Positions 1 through 12,400 of a stretch of 64,000 nucleotides of DNA are shown in pieces (the first letter of the stretch is position 1; every line of letters begins with the position of its first letter). Both the position numbers and the translations under genes were made by a program. Source of the DNA: Fasciolopsis buskii (lineage: Eukaryota > Platyhelminthes > Trematoda > Plagiorchiida > Fasciolidae). Where the stretch lies: contig LUCM01005809.1 of NCBI GenBank assembly GCA_008360955.1, forward strand, positions 3,160 to 67,159, read 5' to 3'. The notes under the pieces were generated by a model that saw only the letters and a program-made list of their open reading frames with translations, did not search any database and was not told where the DNA came from.

Positions 1-22
1 TATATATATATATATATATATA
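1..22. repeat. (TA)n microsatellite
   Basis: The window opens inside a perfect TA dinucleotide run. The true left end lies outside the window. Confidence 0.95.
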
Positions 23-3000
23 TCACCAGAATCGAATCTGTAGCATCAGGAGTGTGCATGGAAGCTCTTCGTCGAAGAGTCCACAGAAGAACCGAAACTG
101 TGATTGGTCGATTCTGGTGAGAAATATCAATTCGTAGTGTACAAGTATGTGAATGTTTTTACAAGAGAGCATCGGGTACGCATACTCGACGAGCGACAAT
201 AACCGCCAAACCGGTCGTGTGCTCCCGAGCAAATTTTGTTTACGCATCCAGATACTACTTCCTGTTTCTATATATATGATTGGCGATAATAGTGCCTAGG
301 CTACATATCTCCACACAGAGAGAATACAGAACAGATAGCTTAATGATTTTGCACTGAGTGTATCTAAAGTGAGTAAAGTAATAGTTATTTCCGTAAAGAA
401 GGCTGAAAATGATGGCCCTCTCATTGCAACCAACTCATTCGATGCAATAATGTATCAGGCATTCTTGTCGATGACGTGTTTAGAAATATAGCTCAGAGAG
501 TTGGTGATGTCTGTCAGTTCATGTGCATGCACGTTGTTGGCTTCAATACAGGAAAAACAGTGTTAAGGAGGAAGGTTGGACAGAGCAGTAACAGTAGCCT
601 ATGTTAAAAAAGAATCAGCTGAAAATGTTACATGTCGCTCACAGTCAATTTTCATTTGAGGTGCCTAACGGTAACCTTGTCGAGAAAACCTGTTTTCCAC
701 ATCTCTCGTATTAGCGTACCGAATGAGACCTAAAAATAGCATGGACCAATAAGTACAAGAAAAGGATCGTCAATGGGACAAGAACTAGGATGTCGACTGA
801 ATGAACCGGAGTTCATCCTGGGTCGTTTTGCGCCAACTCCAGTCGCCGTGCCCAATCAGAGACGGCTCCAAAAAGTAAGCCATTTTCTACCGGTTGTCCC
901 ACTGTTTGGGAACCTCCGGGGTTCGTGTAGTACCCTCGAGCTGTTTCCAACAGCCATTACCTAGGTTGAGACAACTGCAAATTTCTTCGCTGAAATTACG
1001 ACTGTCGACAAAATTCATCCGACGCTGTCCGGTTCAAAAATCTCTGGGTTGGTTAAAAACGGCTTAAAACTACTAAAAATAGCTCGAAGCCGTTTAACGA
1101 GAGATTTTTCGTAGCTTATGGTAAATCGGGCTAGATACTGAGCCTTAGGTGATCAGTTCATTGACTAACGTTTTACAACTATGTTCTGTGCTGGCAGATC
1201 TGAAGTCACAATCAAATCATGTTGTGTTGGGTTTCTGAATAAAATGGTTAGTAGAGTGATTCGATTGGTGCCGTGTGATAAGCAAGATATTTGCAAAAAC
1301 GACTTTCATTTGGACTATAAGTTTCCAAGAGCCAGGATAGCCTTTTCGTAGCTATCACATTCGAAAGCATGTTTGAAAACGGACAGAACAATATAACTGA
1401 CGAGAGTAGCACGTTTATCGATTTGGGGAGAACCGACTACAGTCAACAAATTATCAGGAATTTTCTTCAAATAAACCCAATAATCCATGGCTTTCGACGA
1501 AAGTAAGTCGAGGTGGTACCGACTAGGTCTTTGGATTTATCCCGATACGTGATTAAATTGTCGTACTCAAGCAATCTGGTGAATCAAAAGTGAGAAACTA
1601 AGACAGCAAATCATCACTAGAATCGGGCTTTAATCAGCTTTCACGTATACTGATCACGTGAAGCGGAACGAGACTGAGAATACGAATAGAATAGACAGAA
1701 CACCTATTACATTCAGCTCTGTTGGGATGAACCAAACTGATTTCCTTGGCAGGAATCATTATCAACGTAACCCAGTTCAGTGTAATACGGAGACACATAT
1801 GGCCATAAACTAACTTTGAAACCCCAGTTACTAAGATGTTTCTGCGATTTACAATCCACGTGGGATTCAGTCTAAGGATCGACCCAACAGGTTGGAAATG
1901 AACCATAAAGGAAAAGTCCTAATGAGAATTACTCACGAGATAGTGAAGCGCACAAAAATAATTAGATCACAGGTAATCTCTCATGATAGCGATCGTCCAG
2001 TTCATCGATCAGGACAATACTTTTCTGTCTGACCCTAGATTACCGATACCAGTCTAATGGAACCTTTTCGGAATTAGTCACAGAAGGCCTTTTTAAAAAT
2101 ACAAACTTGGCCAACAAAATGAGCCCTCGCAAACCTCATTGCGAATTGCCTACCAATTACCGTGATTCTGCTTCGTCTCTGAACCATTTTAGGACAGGTA
2201 GGATATGACTGGGCCGTAGATCGGAAGTGCATCTGATAATTGGAGTCAGTGCATAAATTAAACATTTCACTGGAAAGCCTCAGTCCCACCTGAGAGTTGA
2301 GTACGTGCGCACGTATGATTTTTCTCGGCTACTTGTCCGTTGGAAAAAGAAGCTCAAAAGAGTAAATATCAAAAATAACCAGTAGCGAATACTGAGGTCA
2401 TCATCAACGCTAACTCAGCAGGTGGAAATGTCCAGCACAGGTTTAGAGCTAGCCACATATACATTTAACTTCCATGGGGCTTTTCTCTCTCCTTTCAATT
2501 TAACTGTTGCCATCAGCCTGTGGTCCTAATCCCTTTCGAGGCTGAGTTTGCGATCTGATCCACAGAACGGTAGCAATTCACAGCAGCACGAATGGAAATT
2601 AGGAGCGATCCGCGGTAACCCAGTTCGCTGCGTAGAAGTGTTTCTTATTTCGTAAAACAACAAAACTTTGTACAAAACGATGATAAGCAAACTGAAGAAC
2701 GATGAATGTACAAGTCCCACAAGGGGACGGAAATCAATAGCATTCTGTTTGGAAGCATTTAAGACAGTTTTCTATGTCCATGATGAGCGCGCTGAATGCG
2801 ATACGTAGTCGGATGCTTTGTGGGAGCCGAAGAGAACCACTCAACACCGATACGGGAGGGGGCAGTAAAGTCAGAATACTCACATCGGACGGGGATCATG
2901 GAAACCTGCGACCGCCGTGGTATGCTATTAGACTAAGGTTAATCCAAGGAAGCACGAAGAAAGAGCTTAATCTCTTCTGTCATTTATTCAGTGGTTGCTC

Positions 3001-3254
3001 TCAGTGTACTACTGATAAACATAACGGTAGTACATTTTGAAATAGAAATATTCATTCTGTCATCGCTAACTTAGTGATCTCCGTGATGTTCACCGATATC
3101 GGAACTAAGTTTGGACGCAAGGCGTTAATCGCATCAACGCAATATACCCAAGTGTTTATATTGGGGGATATCAAGACCGATCAACGTAGTGCGCAATATT
3201 CTGTTGTTTCTACACTAGACCTGACACCGGCAAAACTCTTACACACCTTAGAAT
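23..3254. other. non-coding stretch, no gene seen
   Basis: All open frames are short (under about 100 codons) and resemble no protein I know. No reverse transcriptase motif, tRNA or clear splice-bounded exon was seen. It may be upstream intron of the galactosyltransferase gene or intergenic DNA with very old repeats. Confidence 0.5.
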
Positions 3255-3995
3255 GAATGGGACAGTCTTGTGTTTTGCACCTTCAAAATACAGGGTACTT
3301 GTTCAAGACTGGCAGGAGCTTATACTTGCACTTTCTCTTTGGGGTGATTAGTTAGAGGTAGTCAATAGATTTAACTACCTCAGGAGCCTGATCACACCTG
3401 GCGGAGGTGTTGGGGAGGTCACATCACGAACTGTGTAAACCGGAGTAGCTTTCACGAACCTGCGGCACTTGTGGCGTCGTCATGAAATCCGGCTTTCCCT
3501 CAAGGGAAGAGTTTGCAGTGCCATAGCACGTGATGTTCTGCTTTACGGTTGCAAGACCTGGTCTGTCGTGTTGATGCTGGCCAGCGATTTTCTGACTTCT
3601 ACCACCAATGTCTCCGAATCATTGCTCATGTCTAGTGGGAACATCAGGTGAGCAAAGATGAAGTGTGTCGTCGAGTGTTGGGTGCAAACAGTCGTCCTCT
3701 GACTGAGATAATCGCTCTACATCGCATTTGGCGGCTTGGTCACGTATTGCACTTGCCTGCCTATCGTCTACCTTTTCGTGTTCTTTTTGCACGTGTTGGG
3801 CAAGGTTGGGAGAAACGACGTGGTGGTCAGGCTATGACATGGCATGGAGGTATGGAGAAGTTAGTTTCGGCTTTGGCCTCGGTTGGTGCTTCGCGCCTTT
3901 CTTGTTGGGGTCCAAGAAATGAGGATTGTTGTTGGTTGGAGACGCTGACAGATATGGTTGAGAACCAAAGTAAGCGGTGCGAATGATATGTGACC
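3255..3995 (+). mobile_element. RTE-like LINE, 3' fragment of reverse transcriptase ORF
   Basis: In successive frames the plus strand encodes the C-terminal part of an RTE-type LINE polyprotein. The order is a CFAPSK...VLVQDWQE stretch (about 3285-3330), a NLRHLWRR...LKGRV segment (about 3455-3510), VLLYGCKTW (about 3535-3560), then RRLGHVLHLPAYRLPFRVLF and the tail motif RRGGQAMTW (3648-3930). Several frameshifts and stops break the frame, so this is a dead 5'-truncated copy. The segment from about 3582 to 3950 is closely related to 47657-48030, so both belong to one subfamily. No endonuclease or YADD motif is present here. Confidence 0.8.
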
Positions 3996-4844
3996 TTTCT
4001 GTGCAACTCATCTTCTTTTAAAAGTAATCCGAAAACAACCAAAAGCCCACAAAATATGTCTAGTGGAAGAACAAAAATACCGTTGGTTTATTATTTTTTC
4101 CCTTGTTTGCCTCCTCCGGTGAAGTCACATCTGCATATGTTGTTGCTTTGGCGCTATGCTTGTTTCCAAGCTGGGATATATAAATATATATGAAGCTGGA
4201 TTTTCTGGAGTCTCAAACTCAGACCCAGTAACCACCTGTCACTTCTTCGTCTTCTTATTTGTTGGCCTTCGCGAGCTTCCCACTGTCTCGGTGCCGGAAC
4301 TGAGAAACATACAAAACGGTTTTTTTCCCGCCTACTGGAAATCTGCGTTAACATTTGTTAAAATATTCCACCCATGAGTGTACTGTTTTTTGTCGATTCT
4401 CCCATTCCATGACATCAATTTTAGCGAGAATTTCTAAACAGCGTCGGTACCTCTCGGTTGTTACAATTGCCGGCAGAAAGTTGTCAAGATCATGCATGAA
4501 ACTGTCAAAATATACAAGATTGTTGGAGAAATTGGCAATCATGGCTATGTTGTTCTCCGTTTTGTACTCCTGGTAACTGTCAATTCTCATCCTCGGCATC
4601 TCTTTTCAAACTCCATTTCAGAATGAGTGTGGTTTGTACTGGCACTCCTCAGGGCGGTGATGTTGAGTGGCAAAAGATCACTACTGATCGCTAGTTCCTA
4701 GCATTGCGTTGGTTGTGAAAAGGAGACATTTGGCGAAACTTTTTTTACCCCCTCCGAACATCGTTTGCCTACCTAGAACTCAACCGTCGTACGTTATTTC
4801 ATCTTAATTTTTTCTTTTGCAAAGAAATGTCTTCTTTTTTCCAG
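3996..4844. other. probable last intron of the galactosyltransferase gene
   Basis: This stretch holds the AT-rich 3' tail region of the RTE fragment, a short TATATAAATATATAT tract near 4176 and, just before the next exon, a pyrimidine-rich tract ending in AG. An 83-codon minus-strand frame at 4348-4599 has no recognised family. No other galactosyltransferase exon was seen. Confidence 0.5.
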
Positions 4845-5387
4845 ACTAACGGATTTCCAAATCGTTATTGGGGATGGGGCAACGAAGACGATGAACTAGC
4901 TGCACGTTGCTATTTGCGCGGTCTGCAGCTTACGCGACCGCGAGCTTTTGTCGGACGTTATCGCGCCGTGCGTCATTTGAAAGCCACGCGTGGCTCCGGC
5001 CACTATGAATCGTTTCGGGCCTTTCGCAGCTATCTTCACGATGGACTTTCTGCACTGAACGACACAAGCTATCGGATTTTGATAAATAACTCACCCGAAC
5101 ATCTGCTACATCATCCGTTCCACAAGATGATGATGATGGTTCCCAATATGTGTGACTATTCTGAATTGTTGGCTGATCTCAATATGACCATGTCTGATTG
5201 GTTGAAGTACGCTCGATCTGAGATCGTCCCCCTTGCTCAATGGGCCGATCGATGGAATAGGCTGGCTCGTTTACTGCTCTGTACGCATATTGTGGTCGAC
5301 ACCGATCGAATGCAACAACCTATCCAACCAAATTCAAAAACGCGTGAATCACTGTATTGGTTTTTGCACTTTTATGGTTGGATATAG
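4845..5387 (+). CDS. beta-1,4-galactosyltransferase (GT7 family), terminal exon
   Basis: The family are Golgi type II membrane enzymes that transfer galactose from UDP-Gal to GlcNAc, glucose or xylose acceptors. The exon opens after a tract ending TTTTTTCCAG and reads TNGFPNRYWGWGNEDDELAA, matching the GT7 signature NGFPN-x-YWGWG-x-EDDD. The glycine/tryptophan loop binds donor and acceptor, and the acidic residue is catalytic. A downstream VRH matches the position of the metal-binding histidine, followed by the family DGL motif. The third Asp of EDDD is Glu here, which is conservative. After the DGL...SYRI block, where most family members end within about 20 residues, this protein continues for nearly 100 residues to a TAG stop at 5385-5387. 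The N-terminal cytoplasmic, membrane and stem regions and the DVD motif lie outside the window. Which GT7 subtype it is cannot be told from this exon. Confidence 0.85.
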   Translation, partial: TNGFPNRYWGWGNEDDELAARCYLRGLQLTRPRAFVGRYRAVRHLKATRGSGHYESFRAFRSYLHDGLSALNDTSYRILINNSPEHLLHHPFHKMMMMVPNMCDYSELLADLNMTMSDWLKYARSEIVPLAQWADRWNRLARLLLCTHIVVDTDRMQQPIQPNSKTRESLYWFLHFYGWI

Positions 5388-5984
5388 CTTTCTTTACATA
5401 TCCTTTGAGTCACTGGTTGCCTACTCAATCCTGTTTTACATACCTCTCACTTTGGTGATTTTTCTGATCAACAGGTTTTCTGAATGATTTTGGTGGCACC
5501 TAATTTACCATTATCTCAGTGTTTTGTATTCACTTGGCCGCTTCCTATTTTTCTTTATATCTATTGTTCAACAAAGAGCTTAGATACTTTCTCGCTCCGC
5601 GTTGACTACGTATTGGTTTCATTCTTCCACCCTCTTTGTGAAAGTTTATTTCGAACGCGGAATTCGGGAACCCGACTGTGCACACGCATTTTTGTGGTAT
5701 GTAGATGTAGTTGGTCCTTATTCGTGTTCAGCTGAACTAACCACACATATCCGTCACTTTTTTGGAGTTCTTTTTTTCATTTATCATTTAACCGTACGTG
5801 ACATTAAACTGTTTTTCCACTTTGCTTCTCAACTTTTGGCGATTTCTACTTTTCTTTTTTTCCTTCTGTCTACCTACCTACTCTGTGTTGACACAAACTG
5901 TAAGCATTATTATTAGTCTGATTAGGAAAGGGCAGCTTGTAGAATGTGATTTCTGATCGACAATCAGTTACGATTCCTGATCAA
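5388..5984 (+). other. putative 3' UTR of the galactosyltransferase gene
   Basis: AT- and pyrimidine-rich sequence runs from the stop codon to the first AATAAA. Frames here are short and low in complexity. The UTR call is inferred only from position. Confidence 0.4.
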
Positions 5985-5990
5985 AATAAA
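5985..5990 (+). terminator. candidate poly(A) signal AATAAA
   Basis: A canonical AATAAA hexamer lies about 600 bp after the galactosyltransferase stop codon. It is the first one seen on the sense strand downstream. Usage is inferred, not shown. Confidence 0.4.
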
Positions 5991-7109
5991 ATTTATTGAA
6001 TTTGTCAGTTATTTCGTACTTGGACTTTTTGGTTAAGCATTACTTCCGTATCAAGTCTTCTATCAATACTACGAAGACAAAGGCATTCAGATGCAGCATT
6101 CGCATACCTGAGGACGGGGACGGTTCTGCGAGCATTTAACGATGCAGTTGAAGTCAGGGATATCCGTCGATTCGGGGTCAGTGCCCAAGAACCCTGAGTG
6201 GAAGGTGATCAACTCCCGTGTTTGCTCGAAACCTATGCATTTTGTTGCGATGACAACCGCACCGAAAATTCCCAGTGGAACTGTAGTAAGCCGCTATCGT
6301 CTGAAATTAGCTGTGTCGGAAAAGTTGCCTTAGTGCTGGTGTGAGCACGGACTAGTCGCAAACGAAAGCGAGCTCGGAACAAACCTTGGTCTGAGCCCAC
6401 AGGCGTTGATCAGAATGATAGGCTAGACCACGTTATCGAGATGGCACCGATAATTGTTTAAGTAAATCATGTGCACCTCAGATCAGCGGCTGCCACAAGG
6501 AGGCCGCACCTTGACGTGGTATAACAGCTTTCTTGCTCCCAATACCCAACGGGCTTTACAAGATGGCTTATTTCAAGTCGAAGATCCAATCGTGCCTGGA
6601 AGGTCAATGGATAGAGGTCTGGCGAAATAGCCTCTTGGTCCTTCATATTAGGGGTTGATCTGAGTTGGCAATGCAGTTGGAAAAATGAGTGGAAGAATAG
6701 TTGATCTAAGTGGATGAGCTCCCAATCAGTCACTCCCCGGTGCCTTGAGGACAGGTTGTTGGTAGAACGCTTGTCATTCTCCTGCGTAGTGGCTGGATCC
6801 TCTAGCAGTGCTCGTCCACCATTCTCCATGAGTTAATCGTCTGCACACAATTTCATACTGCATCGGTCGTCTTACGGGATAATCAGGACCGCGCTGCCCA
6901 TTGCATTGAGCTGAGTGGGTACCGATTAATATGACCCTGCTTAGAATTCTCTTCTTTTACTCAGCTTGACTCTTCTCTCTCCAACCAAGTCTCTTAGTCT
7001 GCTCTGTCCACTCATAAAGCCCCCACTGATAATGCACTCGATACTCGCAGCGGTTCATTGTCAAATAGTGTAGCAAGTGGCTTTCAATCTGCTAGCTCAC
7101 ATTCTCTCA
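5991..7109. other. non-coding; right part may be 5' UTR of the next LINE
   Basis: No gene was seen. From about 6480 the phrase CCACAAGGAGGCCGCACCTT and the pyrimidine-rich sequence to 7109 resemble the untranslated leader found before RTE-type endonuclease ORFs in trematodes. The element that starts clearly at 7110 may therefore begin near 6470. The 120-codon minus-strand frame at 6467-6829 lies opposite this leader and is probably chance. Confidence 0.35.
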
Positions 7110-9410
7110 AACCTCGTCAGCCTCTGAATCTCGGTTCCTTTAATGTGCGCCATCTCACACAGGGTGGCCAACAGGTGTGTTCAGCTCTGGCAATGAACTC
7201 ACTTTTAATTAACTTCTGCTAAGTCAGCGAAACACGAATTCAGGATTCCGGTAGAGTAATTCAGCTAACTTCACTTACTATCTCATCAAGAAATTTCCTG
7301 CGCACTTCAGGAGACGAAGCAGCACAAGATGTAGGTCAACGCGGTGCATCGTGAGACTGCAGACTCAATGGCAATCGACGCGGACCGCCAACCCAGTTGA
7401 CCACAAAACGTCTGTCCGATTCGGCTGTTTTCACCACGTGAGCAGAACCTATGAGATGAACTAAAATACTCGACGGGCAACAATGTAGATGAGCGCTGGG
7501 ATCAAATCCGACAGGCGATGCATTCGAGAGCAGGTTTTGTCTGTGGTCCTAGATTTGGCGTCCATCAAAAACGCTGGGTCTCACAAGGGACAATAAACCT
7601 AACGGAACTAACAAGGCAGCGCCATAACTGCAAGGAGATGTATAAAATGCATCGACAGCTGCAGTGTGAATTGAGGATAAGCCCCAGGAATGGCCGTGAA
7701 AACCGGTTGGTCAAGGTAACTGGCGAAACGGAATTAGCATCCACTTCAGGTAGCATGCACTGTTCAAACTTACACACGATGCCGGTGGGTAGAGAACCTC
7801 GGTTAGTGAAGTCGTGTGCGATGGAAATGGAGAGCTTGTTCTCGGAATCTGTTTAATTTTAAAATCTACGGTGGTCTTAGGTTCGATAATGCTACACCGT
7901 TTGACACGAGCTCGCGAGAGTAACCTCTAAGAACAGCAGGCCAGATTCTGTCCAGGTCGAGGTTGCGCGGAACATATTTCTATCCTTCGGCAGTTACTCG
8001 AAACGTGCCAAACGCACGCACACACATACACACACACCGTCTCCCCACAATCATAGTTTTCTCGATATAAAAGGTCCCTTCGAATTTGTGAACCGGATAG
8101 CGTTTTCCAGTGTTCTCCCCCGGAAGGATATGCTGACGAAGTTCGTGAACCTGGTGCGAGCGTTGTACTTGCATACCTGTGGTCGCGTGAGGGCATACGG
8201 TGATTTATCAAAATCATTCGAAACGACTATAGGCGTTCGACAAGGGTGTCCCCTCTCTCCATTCCTGTTCAACTTTGTCATTTACGAGGTGATGGACGAT
8301 ACTTTATGAGGTTTTCAAAATGTAAGGGTCGAACGGACAAATGGAGAGAAGGTTTGCGAACTAGCTCATGCATACGATGTCGCGTAACTGTTCGGATCTG
8401 CGGACGAAGAACAACGTGCATTAGACAAACTACCGAGGGCTATAGATCGATTCGATATGTGCTTAGGACCCTCAAAATTTAAAGTGCTGTCACAGGACTG
8501 GAAAACAGCAGTCTCGAACTTGGCGCTTGATGGGGTGAAACTAACGACTGTGGACCGCTTCATTTGCCTTGGCAGCTGCGTGTCGAATGATGGTATCACG
8601 GCATTGAAGGTGAGCACGCGTATATCCAAGGTTCGAGCGACATACGTTGGAGTGAAACATTTGTGGCGTCGACCTGATGTTTCACCGAAGTTGAAAGGTC
8701 GTTTTTACTGTGCTACAGTGCGAGATATGCAGTATGCTTGCTGACGGTGTTCGTCGCTTGGAGGTTTTCGATCATCGATGTCCATGTAGGGTTACTAGGA
8801 CTGGATGGAGTCACCGGGTGTGTAACGTTGAGGTTGGGGATCAGTTATTGGGGGCCGGTTCTGAGAACGCCTTATCTCAGCACATGAACCTTGGTAGACT
8901 ACGTTGTTTGGGTCACGTGTTGTGCATGACAACCACTCGTTTACCTTACCGTGGCTTATTTTGCATTCCTCCTACGGATTGGAGAAAGCCACGTGGAGGT
9001 TAGCAGATGACGTGGCTACGTGGAATAAAAAAATGTGCGGCAAACTTGGGTAAAGTAGGTGTCTTACGTGTTCGTGGTTTTGGTCCGAAAGATCCGTCAA
9101 CTAGCTGGTTGGAGACACTGAAGGATATGGCAGCGAGCCATGAATAGTGGCGGTCGCGTTGTCATTTTCCGTCGAATCAGAATGATCGAAAAAGTGTGTT
9201 TGTACAATTAGACTTTAGTCTGTATGTTGGCTACCGCCCCATTCTTCTCTTTAACCGTCTGTTTAATTGTACTCTTATCCCCTTGCATCTATCTTACCCT
9301 TCCCCTCATACATAGGGGCACTCCCTTATCTCCGGGCATATTTTTTTGTCTATGTTACTCTGGGATCGAGGCCGCGATCAGTCAGCTGTTCAACACTGAA
9401 TGTTGATGTC
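7110..9410 (+). mobile_element. RTE-like LINE, nearly full-length but decayed
   Basis: Domains are collinear on the plus strand across many frameshifts. The endonuclease start has LNLGSFNVRHLTQ (about 7128-7165) and an SETRIQDSGRVIQLTS-like stretch (about 7225-7275). A linker follows (WDQIRQAMHS, WVSQGTINL; 7497-7860). The reverse transcriptase has FCPGRGCAEHI (about 7945-7980), IKGPFEFVNR (palm motif A with the catalytic Asp region degraded) and GVRQGCPLSPFLFNF (about 8232-8275). The thumb has VKHLWRRPDVSPKLKGR (8650-8700), LRCLGHVL and the tail QMTWLRG. Most of the endonuclease core is deleted. Sequence after the ORF to about 9410 aligns with the 3' UTR of the copy ending near 53345. A CA-rich run at about 8011-8038 interrupts the RT between fingers and palm. 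Confidence 0.85.
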
Positions 9411-12400
9411 ACACAATTCCAGTACACAGCTGTGCACAGTTGTTGACCGTAAAATGCGAACTGATTTAGTGGAACTCGTTAGGCGGAGTAAACTGCTGTG
9501 TTGCTGAACTGTATACTTGAACCTGGGCTCCTGTAGCAACGTTATTTCTCGTTTTCACTGTTCCGTATGTTTAAAGTTTACCCGTTGATTCCGTTCGATC
9601 CCATCTCCATGTTTTCGTCGGCCTGTTATTCGGTGAGCGACATTAGCATCACCCACGGCACGAACTAAATCGTGGCAATGCCCATAATTAGCGCTTTATT
9701 ACAGCATTTTAGGGATAGTTGAACTGCTAGTCTGACAAATATCCTATACAAGTTTTACTTTTTGTCCACCTTTGTGTATTTGGTTCCTCATTGTCTTATT
9801 GTCAGTTCTTTGGAATCTATTGTTTCTGAAAGGACATCCAGTTGGTTATTCAGTTCGCTCCTAATTACTAATCATACTCCTACCAGTAATCCTGATTGGA
9901 CAATTCTTATGGTTGCAATTACATTTTGGCTTCAAGCGTAACGCTTTTGCACTTGGCTTTGTTGTGTGGCATTGTAGGCTGGCGATGCTCCATTCAATCG
10001 TGGTCTGCTATTGAATATCGGAATACTGGAAGCTGTTCTGTTGAACGCGTATTAAATTGCTTAAGGACTGAAGCACGGTGTTCATGCAAGGCGTGTATTT
10101 CATGGATTTTTTCTTTTTTTTCGAAATGCTGCTGCTTATATATTTTAAAAGATTTTTTTATGCGCTGCTTTATTATATATATGTATATATATCTTCTTAT
10201 CGGTGAGCTTTTCGCCATACCTTCATCACTTCGGATTAGTTCTTTTTCCACGTAATTTGCACTTTCTGAGAAGTCGCGATCTGAGTTTTACGGTTGATAA
10301 CTCAAAGATTACAACTTTATAGTCTCATATTTTCGCGGCATTTTGCCCTCTGTCTCTCCAGAAGCTGTTGTCTCACATTAATCAGGCGATGTTGCCATTC
10401 ATCCGCATCGGTGAAACCAGAAATCTATTGCAACTAATAATTAACGCCGGGTTTTCATGAGCGTTGTTCACTTACGCTTGTTCTGTCATATCTAGCCTCA
10501 CAGTCATATATTAATTGACTTCAATAATCACCATTTCTCGTGAACCTATCTTTTATACTTCAGTCTGGGGTTTTCATATTCCTCTGTGAATTTTCCCAGC
10601 TTCCCGCTTGGCCCAATTGTCTCATTGTCCACTGTGCTGATGACAAACTCGACATTTTAGTCTGACTACCGAAAAGACCATCAGTAGTTGATTTGGAGTT
10701 GGTCACTGTCAATCGAGAGTGGTGGATTTTCCACGGCAGGGTAAAGGCGCGACAGAAGCGAGGCTGAATCCCGCCAACCATCCGGAGTTCTATATGTAAG
10801 GCACGAAAAAACCGAAACCCCAATGTGATACTAAAGAAAAGACGATCAGTATGAACGGTCTGGCGCATGTGCACTCGAGTGACGGTTAAAAAGATGGTCG
10901 CTGGGAGCACAGAAGCAGACACTCAGGAATGAAACCTGGGGCAGTTTCGATAGAAAAACCGTAAAGAAACAACTAATAGGGTCTCCGAACTGGCACCACG
11001 GTAAGACCGCCATTCAGTCTGTGGGCCTCGTATTGAACTCGGATGAAGATGGCTAAAGAGTGCGATGAAGCGCGCACTGAAAATAACTCCGATCTTCATG
11101 ACCAACCCTTAATTGCTTTCCAGAACATCGTCTCGTGGGAAAAGCGCCGGTTTTTTGGATGTCACGAATGTATGGGAACCAATAGAAAGAAGATGAGAGG
11201 CAAATATAGAAAGAAACCGACGAGAAAGTGTAGCTTTGGGTATTGGAGTCGCATGAAGATACAGAAATAAAATGACCAAACTAAACACCATACTAATGGA
11301 AGAGATTGGGCGTTATGGTTACTCGTGAAGAAACAGCCAGCTTTCGATAGTGATACTTCAGGAGGAAAATAAACCAGACAAAAATCTCCTAATAATATAT
11401 TGTATCAAAAGGTAGTAGCTTGGATTATTGCGTTTTGATATGTGACCCAAATACCAGGGACTAGAACGATGGAATACGGCATGCGAAGAATTCAAAGCTT
11501 TTCCTGACCTGGAACAAATAAAGAAGCATTTGAACCAAAAAGTTTCTAGAAACCGCCACAGTAGCCCCATAAAAAGGAAATCAGTGCTCAAAACCTACAA
11601 TAGAGAAATGTTTGTTGAAACTACCTTGTCCGCGTAAACAGTGAAATGATCTTTGGAATATGCGTAAGCTATATTCAGATTAGCTAACGTTTACAACGAT
11701 CATTTATCAAATTTATCAAATCTGAAAGTTTGATCTCTTGGACCAGTTTGATTTCACGTTTTGCTGAGAGCGTAGATAAACTTGTTCTTCAGAAAGGATT
11801 TCTGCGCCAGTAGCAGTTTTTCAATGTTCATGACTGTACAATCTATCGTTGCGGCATTCTTAACACGACAAATGGTTGAAAACTCAATGAATAACACCAA
11901 ACTGACGAACAGGATTGCAAATCAGACGACGTAGTGGTTAACCATGAAATGTTTAAAAAACTGACCAAAATTCCGAAGTCATGGTTAGTGGCGTGCACAA
12001 ATGGAAGTCGAGTAATACGCAAATCATTTCAGTCATAGTCGTCGCATGAACATTCTCAGACTTCAGATGTTTTATACTGGGATAGATTTATTAAATATTT
12101 AGGGTTCCTCAGAACGTTCCAGAACGATCTACGTGAAAATCTGCTCGCTTTTTATTGGACATTTATTATAGCATATAAAAGCGTTCACTTTTCGTATGTA
12201 ACATCTTCCAGTCTGTCACTGAAAAATTCCCCCACGATTTGGGAAACTATTTCCCCAACATACTGTCCACTGTACCGACTCTACATTTGTTAATCGTTTT
12301 TACATAAAGAAAAAAATGGTCTCTTTTATCATATTGTTGTGCACCTAGACTTGATTGCTCTGTTGGGATAAAAGTCATGTACTCATTCCGTCTAAATTAA

